From contig DCII01000062.1 of assembly GCA_002315935.1 (NCBI GenBank), positions 1-64,000 on the forward strand: a DNA stretch of 64,000 nt. Reading direction: 5' to 3'. A program made the translations under genes and the position numbers. Below are positions 51,503 through 60,028 of the stretch, in pieces (within the stretch, counting starts at the first letter, position 1; every line of letters begins with the position of its first letter). Below the pieces are notes generated by a model that was not told the origin of the DNA, searched no databases, and saw nothing but the letters and a program-made list of their open reading frames with translations. The stretch is from Ruminococcaceae bacterium UBA1730 (GTDB lineage: Bacteria; Bacillota; Clostridia; Oscillospirales; Acutalibacteraceae).

Positions 51503-52381
51503 TCAAAAATCAACACCTTCGAGGTTAAAATCCGGAATAAATTTTTCTGTTGATGAGCTTTTGCTCTGGAAAAAGCAATTTTCAAAGCCGAGGTCAAAGA
51601 TTTTTTCCTTGACTATCTTATATTCCCTTGATGAAAGAGGTCTGTCAATCGGCGGCATATTCTTCGCTTCTCCGAACGGAGTATACTGCCTCATAACGCT
51701 TATGAAGGCTTCCTCTGAAAGATTATCCCTGACCCATGTAAAAATCTTCTGTGCCTGTGAAATATTGCCGGGAAGCACCATATGGCGGATAATTATTCCT
51801 CTCTTTGCAATTCCGTTTTCATCAGCTTCGAGGTTTCCAACCTGGCGGAACATTTCAAGAACCGCTTTTGAAGCAAATTCAAAATAATCTTCCGCATGGG
51901 AATATTTCTTTGAAATTTCGCTGTCAAAATATTTCAAATCAGGAAGATATATATCAACAAGTCCCTCAAGCATTCTGAGAGTTTCAACCTTTTCGTAGCC
52001 CGATGAATTATAGACTATCGGTACGGGAGAGCTATATTTTTCAAGTGTTTTCGCAAGCATTGGAGCATAATGTGTCGGCGTTACAAGATTAATATTGTGA
52101 ACGCCTTTTTCTATCAGATAATCAAAAATTCTCATCAATCGGTCCTCGCTGACCTCTTTTCCGAACGCCCTGTGGCTGACATCATAATTCTGGCAGAAAA
52201 CACATCCGAGATTACATCCCGAAAAGAAAACCGTTCCGGAACCTCTTTTTCCGCTGATGCACGGTTCTTCCCAGAAATGAGGAGCGGCTCTTGCAATTTT
52301 ATATTTTTCGCCCACCGAGCAGACACCTGTTCCGGCTTCTCTGTCTGCGTTGCAACCTCTCGGGCAAGCTGAACAAATCAT
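51503..52381 (-). CDS. Radical SAM protein, PflX-like (COG1313)
   Basis: A 292-residue radical SAM enzyme of the type often named pyruvate-formate-lyase-activating-like. The SAM cluster motif is CNLGCVFC (C-x3-C-x2-C, about residues 56-63). An additional N-terminal cysteine set (CSACPRGC and a Cys near 21) may hold a second cluster or a metal site. YLPDLKYFD and HMVLPGN are family blocks. The GAGGAAAAAT site precedes the ATG. No glycyl-radical enzyme is nearby, so the partner is unknown and PFL activation should not be assumed. Confidence 0.87.
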   Translation of the reverse strand: MICSACPRGCNADREAGTGVCSVGEKYKIARAAPHFWEEPCISGKRGSGTVFFSGCNLGCVFCQNYDVSHRAFGKEVSEDRLMRIFDYLIEKGVHNINLVTPTHYAPMLAKTLEKYSSPVPIVYNSSGYEKVETLRMLEGLVDIYLPDLKYFDSEISKKYSHAEDYFEFASKAVLEMFRQVGNLEADENGIAKRGIIIRHMVLPGNISQAQKIFTWVRDNLSEEAFISVMRQYTPFGEAKNMPPIDRPLSSREYKIVKEKIFDLGFENCFFQSKSSSTEKFIPDFNLEGVDF

Positions 52382-52448
52382 ATTTTTCCTCCGAAATTTT
52401 TTCTTTTACAATTATATACTTCATGGCGATAATTGCAAGATATTTTGT

Positions 52449-52477
52449 TTGCATTTTGATTTTATTTATAGTATAAT
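52449..52477 (+). promoter_or_regulatory. Promoter of coaX
   Basis: TTGCAT (52449-52454) and a perfect TATAAT (52472-52477) are separated by 17 bases. Confidence 0.65.
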
Positions 52478-52509
52478 ATTTATAATATCAATAAATAGGA
52501 GTAATGGCA

Positions 52510-53280
52510 ATGTTTCTTGCAATTGACATAGGAAACACAAATATAACAATGGGTGTTTACGAAAGCAACAAATCTGTTTTCATTTCAAGGCTTGCAACCG
52601 ACCGTTCGAGAACTCCCGACCAATATGCAGTTGAATTCAGACAGATTTTTCATCTTTACGATGTTCACAGAACGGATTTCAGTGCATCGGCAATCAGCAG
52701 CGTTGTGCCTGAGCTCTCGCCGACAATATGCGAAGCAGTTGAAAAGGTTACCGGATGCACTCCGATGATTCTCGGACCGGGAATTAAAACCGGAATGAAC
52801 ATTCTCATAGATAACCCTGCTCAGCTCGGTGCAGATCTTCTTGCAGGCTGTGTCGGAGCGGCGGCTCTCTATCCCCTACCCGCTCTCGTTATTGACCTCG
52901 GAACCGCAAGCAAGGTCAGCGTAATTGACAAAAGCGGTGCATTCTGCGGCTGTGCAATTGCTCCGGGAGTCGGAATTTCTCTTGAAGCACTTTCGTCAAA
53001 AACCTCACAGCTTCCTAATATCAGTCTTAAAACGCCGTCTCATGCCATCGGTAAGAATTCAATTGATTCTATGCAGTCCGGAACCGTTTTCGGCTTTGCA
53101 TCAATGATAGACGGTCTTTGCGAAAAGCTTGAGGAGGAGCTTGGCGAAAAGGTTGCATCAACCGTTGCAACAGGCGGACTTGCAAAGGATTTAATCAAGA
53201 GCTGTAAGAGAGATATTATCTATAACGGCGAGCTCATTCTTCAGGGACTTCGGGTTCTTTACGAAAAGAATCACAAATAA
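52510..53280 (+). CDS. coaX: Type III pantothenate kinase
   Basis: First step of coenzyme A synthesis: phosphorylates pantothenate. A 256-residue ASKHA-fold enzyme with phosphate motif MFLAIDIGNTNITMGV, the substrate motif GADLLAGCVGA, DLGTASKVSVID, and GVGISLEALSS. Start choice: ATG 52510 lies eight bases after AGGAG; an ATG six bases earlier is too close to it. It is followed by an ECF transporter S gene, suggesting coordinated vitamin B5 uptake and trapping. coaD, a later enzyme of the same pathway, is at 63201. Confidence 0.95.
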   Translation: MFLAIDIGNTNITMGVYESNKSVFISRLATDRSRTPDQYAVEFRQIFHLYDVHRTDFSASAISSVVPELSPTICEAVEKVTGCTPMILGPGIKTGMNILIDNPAQLGADLLAGCVGAAALYPLPALVIDLGTASKVSVIDKSGAFCGCAIAPGVGISLEALSSKTSQLPNISLKTPSHAIGKNSIDSMQSGTVFGFASMIDGLCEKLEEELGEKVASTVATGGLAKDLIKSCKRDIIYNGELILQGLRVLYEKNHK

Positions 53281-53336
53281 TTATGTCAATATGCGCCGCA
53301 TCTGATTATTCAGAGCGACAGCAAGGAGGATATAAA

Positions 53337-53942
53337 ATGGCAAAGAAAACAACTATTCAAAAAAATCTCGAGCTTGCTCAGCTTGCATTGCTGAGTGCAA
53401 TCATCATTGTTATGACCTTTGTGCCGTATGTGGGATACATCAGCTACGGAATGTTGAGTATCACCCTGATTCACATTCCCGTCATCATCGGTGCTTGCGT
53501 GCTCGGAGCCAAGGGCGGAAGCATTCTCGGTGCAGTTTGGGGAATATCCTGCATAATCAAAGCGGTTTTCGCTCCACCTTCACCTCTTGAAGGAATTATT
53601 TTCAAAAATCCGCTTATCGCTCTCATTCCGAGAGTTATTGCAGGTGCAATGGCAGGTATTGTTTTTTCGCTCATTGCAAATAAAACCGAAAAGAAAAATA
53701 TCGGTTCAATTATTTCTTCTCTTGTTGCCTGCATCTGCAACACCGTTTTCGTTATGGGCGGAATTTACCTGCTCTACGGAGCAAAATACGGTGAAGAGCT
53801 TGGCATAGCCTCCGTTAATTTCGGAGGACTGACCAAATATATTCTTGCTGCATTCGGAATAAATGCGGTGCTTGAAATAATTGTCGGCGTCGCCGTTTCA
53901 GTTCCTATAAGTGCGGCATTGAGAAAAATCAGAATTAAATAA
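53337..53942 (+). CDS. ECF transporter S component, probable pantothenate specificity
   Basis: A 201-residue membrane protein with six hydrophobic helices in the ECF S-protein pattern (SITLIHIPVIIGACVLG, GSILGAVWGISCII), including the conserved Ala/Gly-rich helix that meets the EcfT subunit. It captures a vitamin and docks to a shared ATPase module encoded elsewhere. Start choice: ATG 53337 after AAGGAGGATAT. Because it directly follows coaX, pantothenate (PanT-like) is the most likely substrate, but the sequence alone does not prove it. Confidence 0.88.
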   Translation: MAKKTTIQKNLELAQLALLSAIIIVMTFVPYVGYISYGMLSITLIHIPVIIGACVLGAKGGSILGAVWGISCIIKAVFAPPSPLEGIIFKNPLIALIPRVIAGAMAGIVFSLIANKTEKKNIGSIISSLVACICNTVFVMGGIYLLYGAKYGEELGIASVNFGGLTKYILAAFGINAVLEIIVGVAVSVPISAALRKIRIK

Positions 53943-53963
53943 AAAGACGGTCACCCCGTCTTT
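53941..53963. terminator. Bidirectional terminator
   Basis: An eight-pair stem (AAAGACGG with CCGTCTTT, 53943-53963) has A and T flanks. It sits between convergent genes and works on paper in both directions. Confidence 0.75.
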
Positions 53964-54244
53964 CATTTCAGATAACATATTATTGCAATCACCAAAGCGA
54001 TATGAAGAATTATCTCAGCAGGCAGACCGAACATGAATTTTTTATGCAGAGTTTTATGCCTGATAACCTTCATTGTTATCAGCATTGCAAGTGCACCGCC
54101 TGCAAGCCCGACAAGCATCAGGGTGGCCTCTGGAATTCTCCATTTTCCTCTCCGGGCAAAAATCTTATCGGCAATTGTTATTATCACTGCGGCAACCGAA
54201 ATAACCGCAAACCATATCAAAAGAAATTCCAAAACCCACTGCAT
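53963..54244 (-). CDS. DUF1294-family small membrane protein
   Basis: A 93-residue protein with three hydrophobic segments. The family block is recognisable: ADKIFARRGKWRIPEATLM, LVGLAGGALAML, and the RHKTLHKKFMFGLP loop. Function is not established. Its gene abuts the terminator of the ECF gene and is divergent from the YngK-like lipoprotein. Confidence 0.85.
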   Translation of the reverse strand: MQWVLEFLLIWFAVISVAAVIITIADKIFARRGKWRIPEATLMLVGLAGGALAMLITMKVIRHKTLHKKFMFGLPAEIILHIALVIAIICYLK

Positions 54245-54276
54245 CTGTTTATCTCCGTCTGAATAATATTATCGGG

Positions 54277-55467
54277 GTGATTATTCTGAAAAAAATAATA
54301 ATTCCGCTATTGATTATAGTCCTTCTGTTCAGCGGTTGTCAACCGAAAAAATCAGAAATACCCATTCCCGAACCGACAACGCAGACGCCTGTTGAGGTTA
54401 ACGAAGAAGAGCTTCACGGAATATGGATTTCATGCTATGATATTGAAAATTCATCCGGAAAAAGCCGGGAAGAATACAGTGTTATCATTGATGATATGTT
54501 CCGGAAAATATCAGAAACAGGTTTTGACACAGCATTCATTCATATGAGGGCTTTTTCGGATGCTCTCTATCAGTCGGAGTTATTTCCTACTTCAAAGTAT
54601 ATTGCCAAAAGCCGTGGAGCAAAGCTTGAGTATGACCCGTTTGAGGTAATTCTTGAGAGTGCTGAAAAATATAATGTTTCGGTTCACGGTTGGTTAAATC
54701 CATTCAGAATAAGCTATGATAACGACCCTGCTCTTCTCTGCGAAGACGAGGCGGCAATAAAATTCATAAACGAAAAATCAACGGCAGTCGGAATTCTTGA
54801 TTCGGGAATTTTCTATAATCCGGCCAGCGAAGAAGCACAGAAGCTTATTCTTGACGGGATAAGAGAAATACTTATGAAATATGATATTGACGGAATTCAC
54901 ATTGATGATTATTTCTATCCCGAGGACTGTGAAAAGCTTGATTCGGCAGAATATGAAGCCTATATTTCATCAGGCGGAATGCTTGAAAAAGCTGACTGGC
55001 GAAGAGCAACAATTGATGCCTTTGTTGCTTCAATTTACAAAACAGTCAAAAGCTTCTCTTCTGAGCTGATTTTCAGCATAAGCCCTGCGGCGAGAAAAGA
55101 ATATAATTATGATGTAATGTTTGCAGACTGCGAAAAATGGCTTTCGAATGAAGGATATGCAGACTGGATAATTCCGCAGTTGTATTTCGGCTTTGAACGG
55201 AAAAGCTTTAATTTTTCAACATTGCTTGACGAATGGGATTCATATGCAAGAATAAACAATATAAAAATATTCTGCGGACTTGCTCTATATAAAGCCGGAA
55301 CAGATGAAAGCGAAGAATGGCTGAATAACAGCGAGGTTATATCCGCTCAGATAGATGCTGTCAGAAGCAAAAAATGGAACGGTTTCGTTATCTTCTCATA
55401 TTCTGACCTTGAAAGAAATGAAGCATCCGCTTCGGTTGAAAAAATCAAAGAAAGATTAAGGAAATAA
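54277..55467 (+). CDS. YngK-like glycosyl-hydrolase-fold lipoprotein (DUF187/GHL10)
   Basis: A 396-residue lipoprotein (lipobox LLFSGC) with a TIM-barrel domain of the GHL10/DUF187 group: HGIWISCYDIENSSG, DTAFIHMRAFSDALY, VHGWLNPFRISY, and GIHIDDYFYP with two likely acidic catalytic residues. The substrate is probably a cell-wall or environmental glycan. Start choice is unsettled: GTG 54277 lies inside the GGGGTGAT ribosome site. A CTG at 54286 is six bases after it and gives a perfect K-K signal peptide, so CTG is the better candidate. It is followed with one base between by the amidase gene, so both act at the envelope. Confidence 0.85.
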   Translation: MIILKKIIIPLLIIVLLFSGCQPKKSEIPIPEPTTQTPVEVNEEELHGIWISCYDIENSSGKSREEYSVIIDDMFRKISETGFDTAFIHMRAFSDALYQSELFPTSKYIAKSRGAKLEYDPFEVILESAEKYNVSVHGWLNPFRISYDNDPALLCEDEAAIKFINEKSTAVGILDSGIFYNPASEEAQKLILDGIREILMKYDIDGIHIDDYFYPEDCEKLDSAEYEAYISSGGMLEKADWRRATIDAFVASIYKTVKSFSSELIFSISPAARKEYNYDVMFADCEKWLSNEGYADWIIPQLYFGFERKSFNFSTLLDEWDSYARINNIKIFCGLALYKAGTDESEEWLNNSEVISAQIDAVRSKKWNGFVIFSYSDLERNEASASVEKIKERLRK

Positions 55468-55468
55468 A

Positions 55469-57730
55469 ATGAAGAAAAACATAAATCTGATTTTAATAGC
55501 CTGTATTATTCTGGTTCTGATAATCGGAATTGTTTTCGTGCTTCTTCTCACGGGTAAAATCGAAGGTCCGATTAAAATCGGTTCATCTGAATCAACAACA
55601 GTTGTCGGCGATGCTCTCGGTGATATTTCGAATGAAGGCGATTCGGAGGAAATCAATGTTCCAAAGGAATTCAGAATCACCAATCATGCAGGAACGCAGA
55701 TTACCGTTACCGAAGGTAAGGTTTATTTCAAGGGAACAAGTGACCCTGCCGAAGAACTGACCTGCAACGGTGAAAAAATCGAAACGGCTTCAACAGGCGA
55801 ATTCTCAATCGACAGAAGAGTTACACCCGGTCCTAACGAATTCATTTTTCAACATAAGGGAGAAAGCTATAAATATACCGTCAATTATACGGTTGATGTT
55901 CTTCGTTCCGTTTCTCCGGAGGAAGAAATATCCGTGCCGGCAGGAATGGAAATTGAGCTGAGTGCAATTGCACTGAGAGATTCCGAGATTACTGTTGATT
56001 TCAACGGAAAAAGCTATTCGATGAAGATTGAATCGGATGTCAGAAGAAATGATGAAGAATCGGAAGGCTCAAATGAAGAGCTTGCCGTTTATACCGTTAC
56101 CGTTGAAGCTCCCGACCACGCCTGTGAAATCGGTCAGATAAGCGTAACCGGAAAATGCAAGGGCGTTACGGAAACGATGAAGGGCGGCAATATCAAGGTT
56201 ACGGTGTTGAACAAAATACCGAAGCCCGTTATTCAGGAAACCGAAAGTGTTGTTACGGAAAAATCCACTGTGTTGAAAACAACAACTCAAAAAACAACAA
56301 CGGAACCACAGCAGACGGAAGTCCCAAGCACCAAAGGCAAAAAAATCAAATCAAACCTTTCTCATAAATACACGAATGCTCCGAAAACAACACAGGCGGC
56401 TGTTGAGCCGGAGCAAGCAGAATTCAACGGCGAAGAAGAGAATGAGACTCCCGTTGTTATCGACAGACTTCAGAAATATTCATATTCAAAAAATTACGGT
56501 CTCGGCTCGGCAACGGTATGCCAGATTACAGACGATTATGTTGAAATATATCCGTCAAAGAACACAAAAACCTATGCTCTTCCGAATTACACTCCCCTGC
56601 TTAAAAGCACCTTTGATTATGTTGAATCGGAAATAGATATTGACGGAGATAAATATTATCTGATTTCTTCGGGATATAAGGTTCCGAAAAACAGAAAAGA
56701 AAGAGTTTCGTCCGGCAACATGGGAACAATCAACCATGTCAGCATCAAGGAAGGATATATTACTCCTGCAAACACTATTAAGGTTGTTTCATGTGGAAAC
56801 GAAGACGGAAAAACGGTTATAAAGCTCGATATGAACAAAAGTGTTCCGTTTGTTGCAAGTCTTACCGGTCAGTCATATAAGGATTATAACGGACGACCTG
56901 TTGCTGTTTCGTCATGCACCTGCACGGGAATAAAATTCACTTTCAGCCAGACCGCAAGTGCAGTAGGCAACCTCTCCTTCGGAAATTCTGTCATTTCGGG
57001 AGGAAGATTCAGCACAAATTCAGATGATGTTGAAACAACTCTGACTCTTGATTTTTCCAAATCCGGAAAATTCTACGGCTATCACTGCGAATATGATGAC
57101 GGCTACCTTATAATCAGCTTCAACAACAAGCCATCATCCCTTTCGGGATATACAATTATGCTTGACCCAGGTCACGGCGGAATTGATTCGGGTGCAAGCT
57201 GCTGTGTTTCTTCTTCGGGAATGAGCCTTGAAAAATATATCAATCTTTCAATTGCAACCAAGGTCGGCGAGCTTCTTCAGGCTGAGGGAGCTACTGTTGT
57301 CATGACGAGAAGCAACGACAGCTGGGTATGCTATACCGACAGAAACAACGCTGTCAGAAACAGAAATCCGGATATGTTCATATCCATCCATTGTGACGGA
57401 AGCGAATCGGCTTCTGCATACGGCACATCGGCGTACTATTACAGAGCCTATTCACAGCCGCTTGCAAAAGCGGTTCACGAAAGCATTGTTTCGGCTTATA
57501 AAAACACTGTTTATGCAGAAAAAACCTCCGAATTCAGAAGCAAGGTCAGCCGTGGAGCGGATTACTATGCGTTCCGAGTTCTCAGAGTTGAGGAATGCCC
57601 TGCAATTCTTATCGAATACGGTTTCGTTACCAACACTCTCGAATGCCAGAAGCTCCAGAATTCAACGGTTCGGGATGTTCTTGCAAGGGCTACCGTCAAC
57701 GGAATAAAGAACTATATCGCTTCGAACTGA
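55469..57730 (+). CDS. N-acetylmuramoyl-L-alanine amidase (Amidase_3)
   Basis: Membrane-anchored cell-wall hydrolase of 753 residues. N-terminal transmembrane helix (about 7-28) is followed by two beta domains up to 250. Next comes a Thr/Lys/Pro/Glu-rich linker (about 265-325), then a beta region. The zinc amidase domain starts at YTIMLDPGHGG (His569), with Glu in LEKYINLSIA, His in SIHCDG and the catalytic Glu in ILIEYGF. Cleaves the lactyl-amide bond of peptidoglycan. AGGAAAT precedes the ATG. Possible roles are daughter-cell separation or sporulation, which the sequence does not decide. Confidence 0.92.
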   Translation: MKKNINLILIACIILVLIIGIVFVLLLTGKIEGPIKIGSSESTTVVGDALGDISNEGDSEEINVPKEFRITNHAGTQITVTEGKVYFKGTSDPAEELTCNGEKIETASTGEFSIDRRVTPGPNEFIFQHKGESYKYTVNYTVDVLRSVSPEEEISVPAGMEIELSAIALRDSEITVDFNGKSYSMKIESDVRRNDEESEGSNEELAVYTVTVEAPDHACEIGQISVTGKCKGVTETMKGGNIKVTVLNKIPKPVIQETESVVTEKSTVLKTTTQKTTTEPQQTEVPSTKGKKIKSNLSHKYTNAPKTTQAAVEPEQAEFNGEEENETPVVIDRLQKYSYSKNYGLGSATVCQITDDYVEIYPSKNTKTYALPNYTPLLKSTFDYVESEIDIDGDKYYLISSGYKVPKNRKERVSSGNMGTINHVSIKEGYITPANTIKVVSCGNEDGKTVIKLDMNKSVPFVASLTGQSYKDYNGRPVAVSSCTCTGIKFTFSQTASAVGNLSFGNSVISGGRFSTNSDDVETTLTLDFSKSGKFYGYHCEYDDGYLIISFNNKPSSLSGYTIMLDPGHGGIDSGASCCVSSSGMSLEKYINLSIATKVGELLQAEGATVVMTRSNDSWVCYTDRNNAVRNRNPDMFISIHCDGSESASAYGTSAYYYRAYSQPLAKAVHESIVSAYKNTVYAEKTSEFRSKVSRGADYYAFRVLRVEECPAILIEYGFVTNTLECQKLQNSTVRDVLARATVNGIKNYIASN

Positions 57731-58103
57731 CGAGCATTTCGACTGCATCGCACAGGCAGAATGCAGGAATGCAGAGAATAAACCACAAAGCTGAATACTT
57801 AGGACATATCTGACCCAAAACATTCATCGGAATTCCCGAATAGCTCCATATATTCATCCCCAGTGAAACATTCACAACGGAGCCGACACAGAATTCAAAG
57901 CTTGTAATGAGAAACGCTCCTATCAACGCTCTGATAACAATATCAATCTGCTTGCTCTGATTTATCAGCATCAGGAATATCATTGCTATTCCACCCGTTA
58001 TAAGCATTGTCCAATGGGTTCTTCCTCTAACAAACAGCTCAAGCATTCCGTAGCATAAAGCTCCGCTGAAAAATACAATAACATATTTCGGAATATTCCT
58101 CAT
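57696..58103 (-). CDS. CmpB-like membrane protein (putative ABC transporter permease)
   Basis: A 135-residue polytopic protein with four hydrophobic helices and the family end SLGMNIWSYSGIPMNVLGQI then CPKYSALWFILCIPAF, typical of the PF06541 group, whose permease label is weakly founded. Start choice: ATG 58103 with GGTGAT immediately upstream; the frame runs on for 24 more codons without a ribosome site. Its 3' end overlaps the amidase coding region by 35 bases in convergent orientation. No ATPase partner is adjacent. Confidence 0.75.
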   Translation of the reverse strand: MRNIPKYVIVFFSGALCYGMLELFVRGRTHWTMLITGGIAMIFLMLINQSKQIDIVIRALIGAFLITSFEFCVGSVVNVSLGMNIWSYSGIPMNVLGQICPKYSALWFILCIPAFCLCDAVEMLVSSKRYSSLFR

Positions 58104-58166
58104 TAAATCACCGTTAATTAATATAGCCATGAGCCATGTTTTTATTCGGTTAAGAAAGGTGATATT

Positions 58167-59186
58167 ATGAATCATAAATGCGAAACAAGAAAAAAGCTTC
58201 TCAATCCCGACGGTTCATTAGCTGAACCCGGATGGTCAAATCGGCTCATTTTTGATTACAGTCCGTTTGACATAAAAGCAAACAGAATGCGAATAAAGGA
58301 ATGGGACTATTATGTTGTTGTTGATGATGATTTTGCCTTTGCAACCGTTATTGATGATAACAGATATATGGGTCTGCTCAACTCTACCTTCTATGATTTC
58401 AGAGAGAACAAAAAATATGATTTCATTGAAGCTCTGATTTTTCCTATGGGAAGTCTTAATATGCCAACCGATTCCGCAAAGGGAGACATTTATCATAAAA
58501 GGAAAAATGTTGACATTGCCTATATTCATGTTGACGGCGGAAGAAGAATAACAGGAAAATATAAAAAGACAAAACAGCACGGAGAGCTTGAATATGACCT
58601 TTTCTTCAAGGGTTACCCCGAGGATGACACAATGGTTATTGCAACTCCATGGGCAGAGGATAAGAAGGCTTTCTATTATAATCAGAAAATCAACTGTATG
58701 CCGGCAAGCGGATACATAAAATTCAACGGCAGAACAATCAATATAACTCCCGATAAGCATTTCGGAACTCTTGATTGGGGCAGAGGTGTATGGACCTATG
58801 ATAATACCTGGTTCTGGGGCTCCGGCAACGGCTATGTCAACGGAAAACGCTTCGGCTATAATATTGGTTACGGCTTCGGAGACACAACCGCCGCAAGCGA
58901 AAACATGATATTCTACGACGGAAAATGCCATAAGCTTGACCGACTGCGTTTTGATATTCCCGAGGACATTATGAAGCCGTGGAAGATAGTCAGCACAGAC
59001 GGCAGGTTTGACATGGATTTCTTCCCTGTTTACGATAACAGAACATACATCAACGCCTTTGTCATGGGTCAGGATGCCCATCAGGTTTTCGGAAAAATCC
59101 GAGGAAAGGCAATCCTCGATGACGGCACTGTGCTGGATATTGACAATCTCACGGTTTTCAACGAAAAGGTAAGAAACAGATATTGA
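58167..59186 (+). CDS. DUF2804-family protein
   Basis: A 339-residue cytoplasmic protein matching DUF2804 through its length: RKKLLNPDGSLAEPGW, KEWDYYVVVDDDFAFATVI, the central HFGTLDWGRGVWTYDNTWFW and SGNGYVNGKRFGYNIGYGFG. It is rich in Trp, Tyr and Phe and probably all-beta. Function is unknown, though relatives sit near lipid or glycan genes in places. It has a long open frame on the opposite strand, which I regard as a shadow. A short AT-rich hairpin (59192-59216) follows it. Confidence 0.85.
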   Translation: MNHKCETRKKLLNPDGSLAEPGWSNRLIFDYSPFDIKANRMRIKEWDYYVVVDDDFAFATVIDDNRYMGLLNSTFYDFRENKKYDFIEALIFPMGSLNMPTDSAKGDIYHKRKNVDIAYIHVDGGRRITGKYKKTKQHGELEYDLFFKGYPEDDTMVIATPWAEDKKAFYYNQKINCMPASGYIKFNGRTINITPDKHFGTLDWGRGVWTYDNTWFWGSGNGYVNGKRFGYNIGYGFGDTTAASENMIFYDGKCHKLDRLRFDIPEDIMKPWKIVSTDGRFDMDFFPVYDNRTYINAFVMGQDAHQVFGKIRGKAILDDGTVLDIDNLTVFNEKVRNRY

Positions 59187-59258
59187 AAACAATATCTTAA
59201 GAAATAATTAAGATATGTAGTAAATTCACTTAATTATGAGTTTTTTCCTTTTTTTGTC

Positions 59259-59287
59259 TTGATTTATTAACAATTTTGTTATAACAT
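59259..59287 (+). promoter_or_regulatory. Promoter of the PAP2-like gene
   Basis: TTGATT (59259-59264) and TAACAT (59282-59287) are separated by 17 bases, 28 bases before the ATG. Confidence 0.55.
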
Positions 59288-59315
59288 AGTCGGGTATTCA
59301 AACGGAGGAAAAAAT

Positions 59316-59768
59316 ATGAAGATTGAATTTATTTGCTTTATCGCATGGATGGTGGCTCAGCTTCTTAAGCTTATCATCAACGCACTGAAATACTCTCTCA
59401 AAAAATCCGAGAACAAGCCCAAATTAACTCCCGAGGTTCTTTTCAAGCTCGGAGGAATGCCAAGTTCTCATACAGCAACCGTTATCGCTCTTGCCGCAAG
59501 TGTCGGACTTCACAGCGGCTGGAATTCGGATATATTCGCAGTTGCCGGAGTATTCTCATTCATTGTCATGTTTGATGCTATTAATGTCCGCAGACCTGTC
59601 GGAAAGCTTACAGATGCCTTCAACAGTCTTCGCAAAAAGGTTCTCGGTCAGGACACCGAGGATGTCAAAAAGGTTGAGGGTCACACCTTCCCCGAGGTTG
59701 TCGGCGGATTCATAGTCGGCATTGCAGTTGCTTACATCATGGTCAGAATCGTAGGCTTTCTTGATTAA
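59316..59768 (+). CDS. Divergent PAP2-family membrane protein (YuiD-like)
   Basis: A 150-residue membrane protein of the DUF212 group, a shortened relative of PAP2 acid phosphatases. It keeps GGMPSSHTATVIALAASVG, which contains the S-H of the PAP2 motif, and MFDAINVRRPVGK. Only part of the usual phosphatase signature is visible, so catalysis is doubtful. CGGAGG precedes the ATG. Monocistronic. Confidence 0.88.
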   Translation: MKIEFICFIAWMVAQLLKLIINALKYSLKKSENKPKLTPEVLFKLGGMPSSHTATVIALAASVGLHSGWNSDIFAVAGVFSFIVMFDAINVRRPVGKLTDAFNSLRKKVLGQDTEDVKKVEGHTFPEVVGGFIVGIAVAYIMVRIVGFLD

Positions 59769-59803
59769 AATAAGAAAATATTTTAGTTTTTTTGAAAAAA
59801 GAC

Positions 59804-59832
59804 TTGAAATATTTATAACAATATGTTAATAT
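59804..59832 (+). promoter_or_regulatory. Promoter of tRNA-Thr
   Basis: TTGAAA (59804-59809) and TAATAT (59827-59832) are separated by 17 bases, about 30 bases before the tRNA. Confidence 0.65.
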
Positions 59833-59862
59833 ATCTTTCGTTCCGTAGCGAACGAGAAGTTT

Positions 59863-59938
59863 GCTGCTATGGCTCAGGTGGTAGAGCACATCCTTGGTAA
59901 GGATGAGGTCGGCAGTTCGAGTCTGCCTAGCAGCTCCA
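59863..59938 (+). tRNA. tRNA-Thr, anticodon GGT
   Basis: A 76-base gene with encoded CCA. The acceptor stem GCTGCTA/TAGCAGC is perfect. The anticodon stem CATCC/GGATG holds loop TTGGTAA, giving anticodon GGT with A at position 37. The T-arm is GGCAGTTCGAGTCTGCC. It is 90 bases upstream of trmO. Confidence 0.98.
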
Positions 59939-59939
59939 T

Positions 59940-59979
59940 AAATCCCTTAAACTTTGTGTTTAGGGGATTTTTCTTTTTA
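59940..59979 (+). terminator. Terminator of tRNA-Thr
   Basis: A thirteen-pair stem (59940-59952 with 59958-59970, one G-T) is followed by TTCTTTTT. Confidence 0.85.
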
Positions 59980-60009
59980 TTGATTTGTATTATGTAAATA
60001 TGGTATAAT
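59980..60009 (+). promoter_or_regulatory. Promoter of trmO
   Basis: TTGATT (59980-59985) and TATAAT (60004-60009) are separated by 18 bases. The GAAGGTGA site lies close to the ATG at 60029. Confidence 0.65.
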
Positions 60010-60028
60010 ATGAAAAGAAGGTGAAGCC

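Noticed and set aside
51503..52381. Naming the radical SAM protein as pyruvate-formate-lyase activase
   Set aside because: The family is wider than PFL activases, no glycyl-radical enzyme is nearby, and the N-terminal cysteine set differs from PflA.
58236..59192. Long open frame of 318 codons on the minus strand
   Set aside because: It lies entirely opposite the DUF2804 gene, has no ribosome site, and its translation looks like a mirror of a biased coding sequence.
59192..59216. Terminator after the DUF2804 gene
   Set aside because: The nine-pair stem is made almost only of A-T pairs and is not followed by a T-run.
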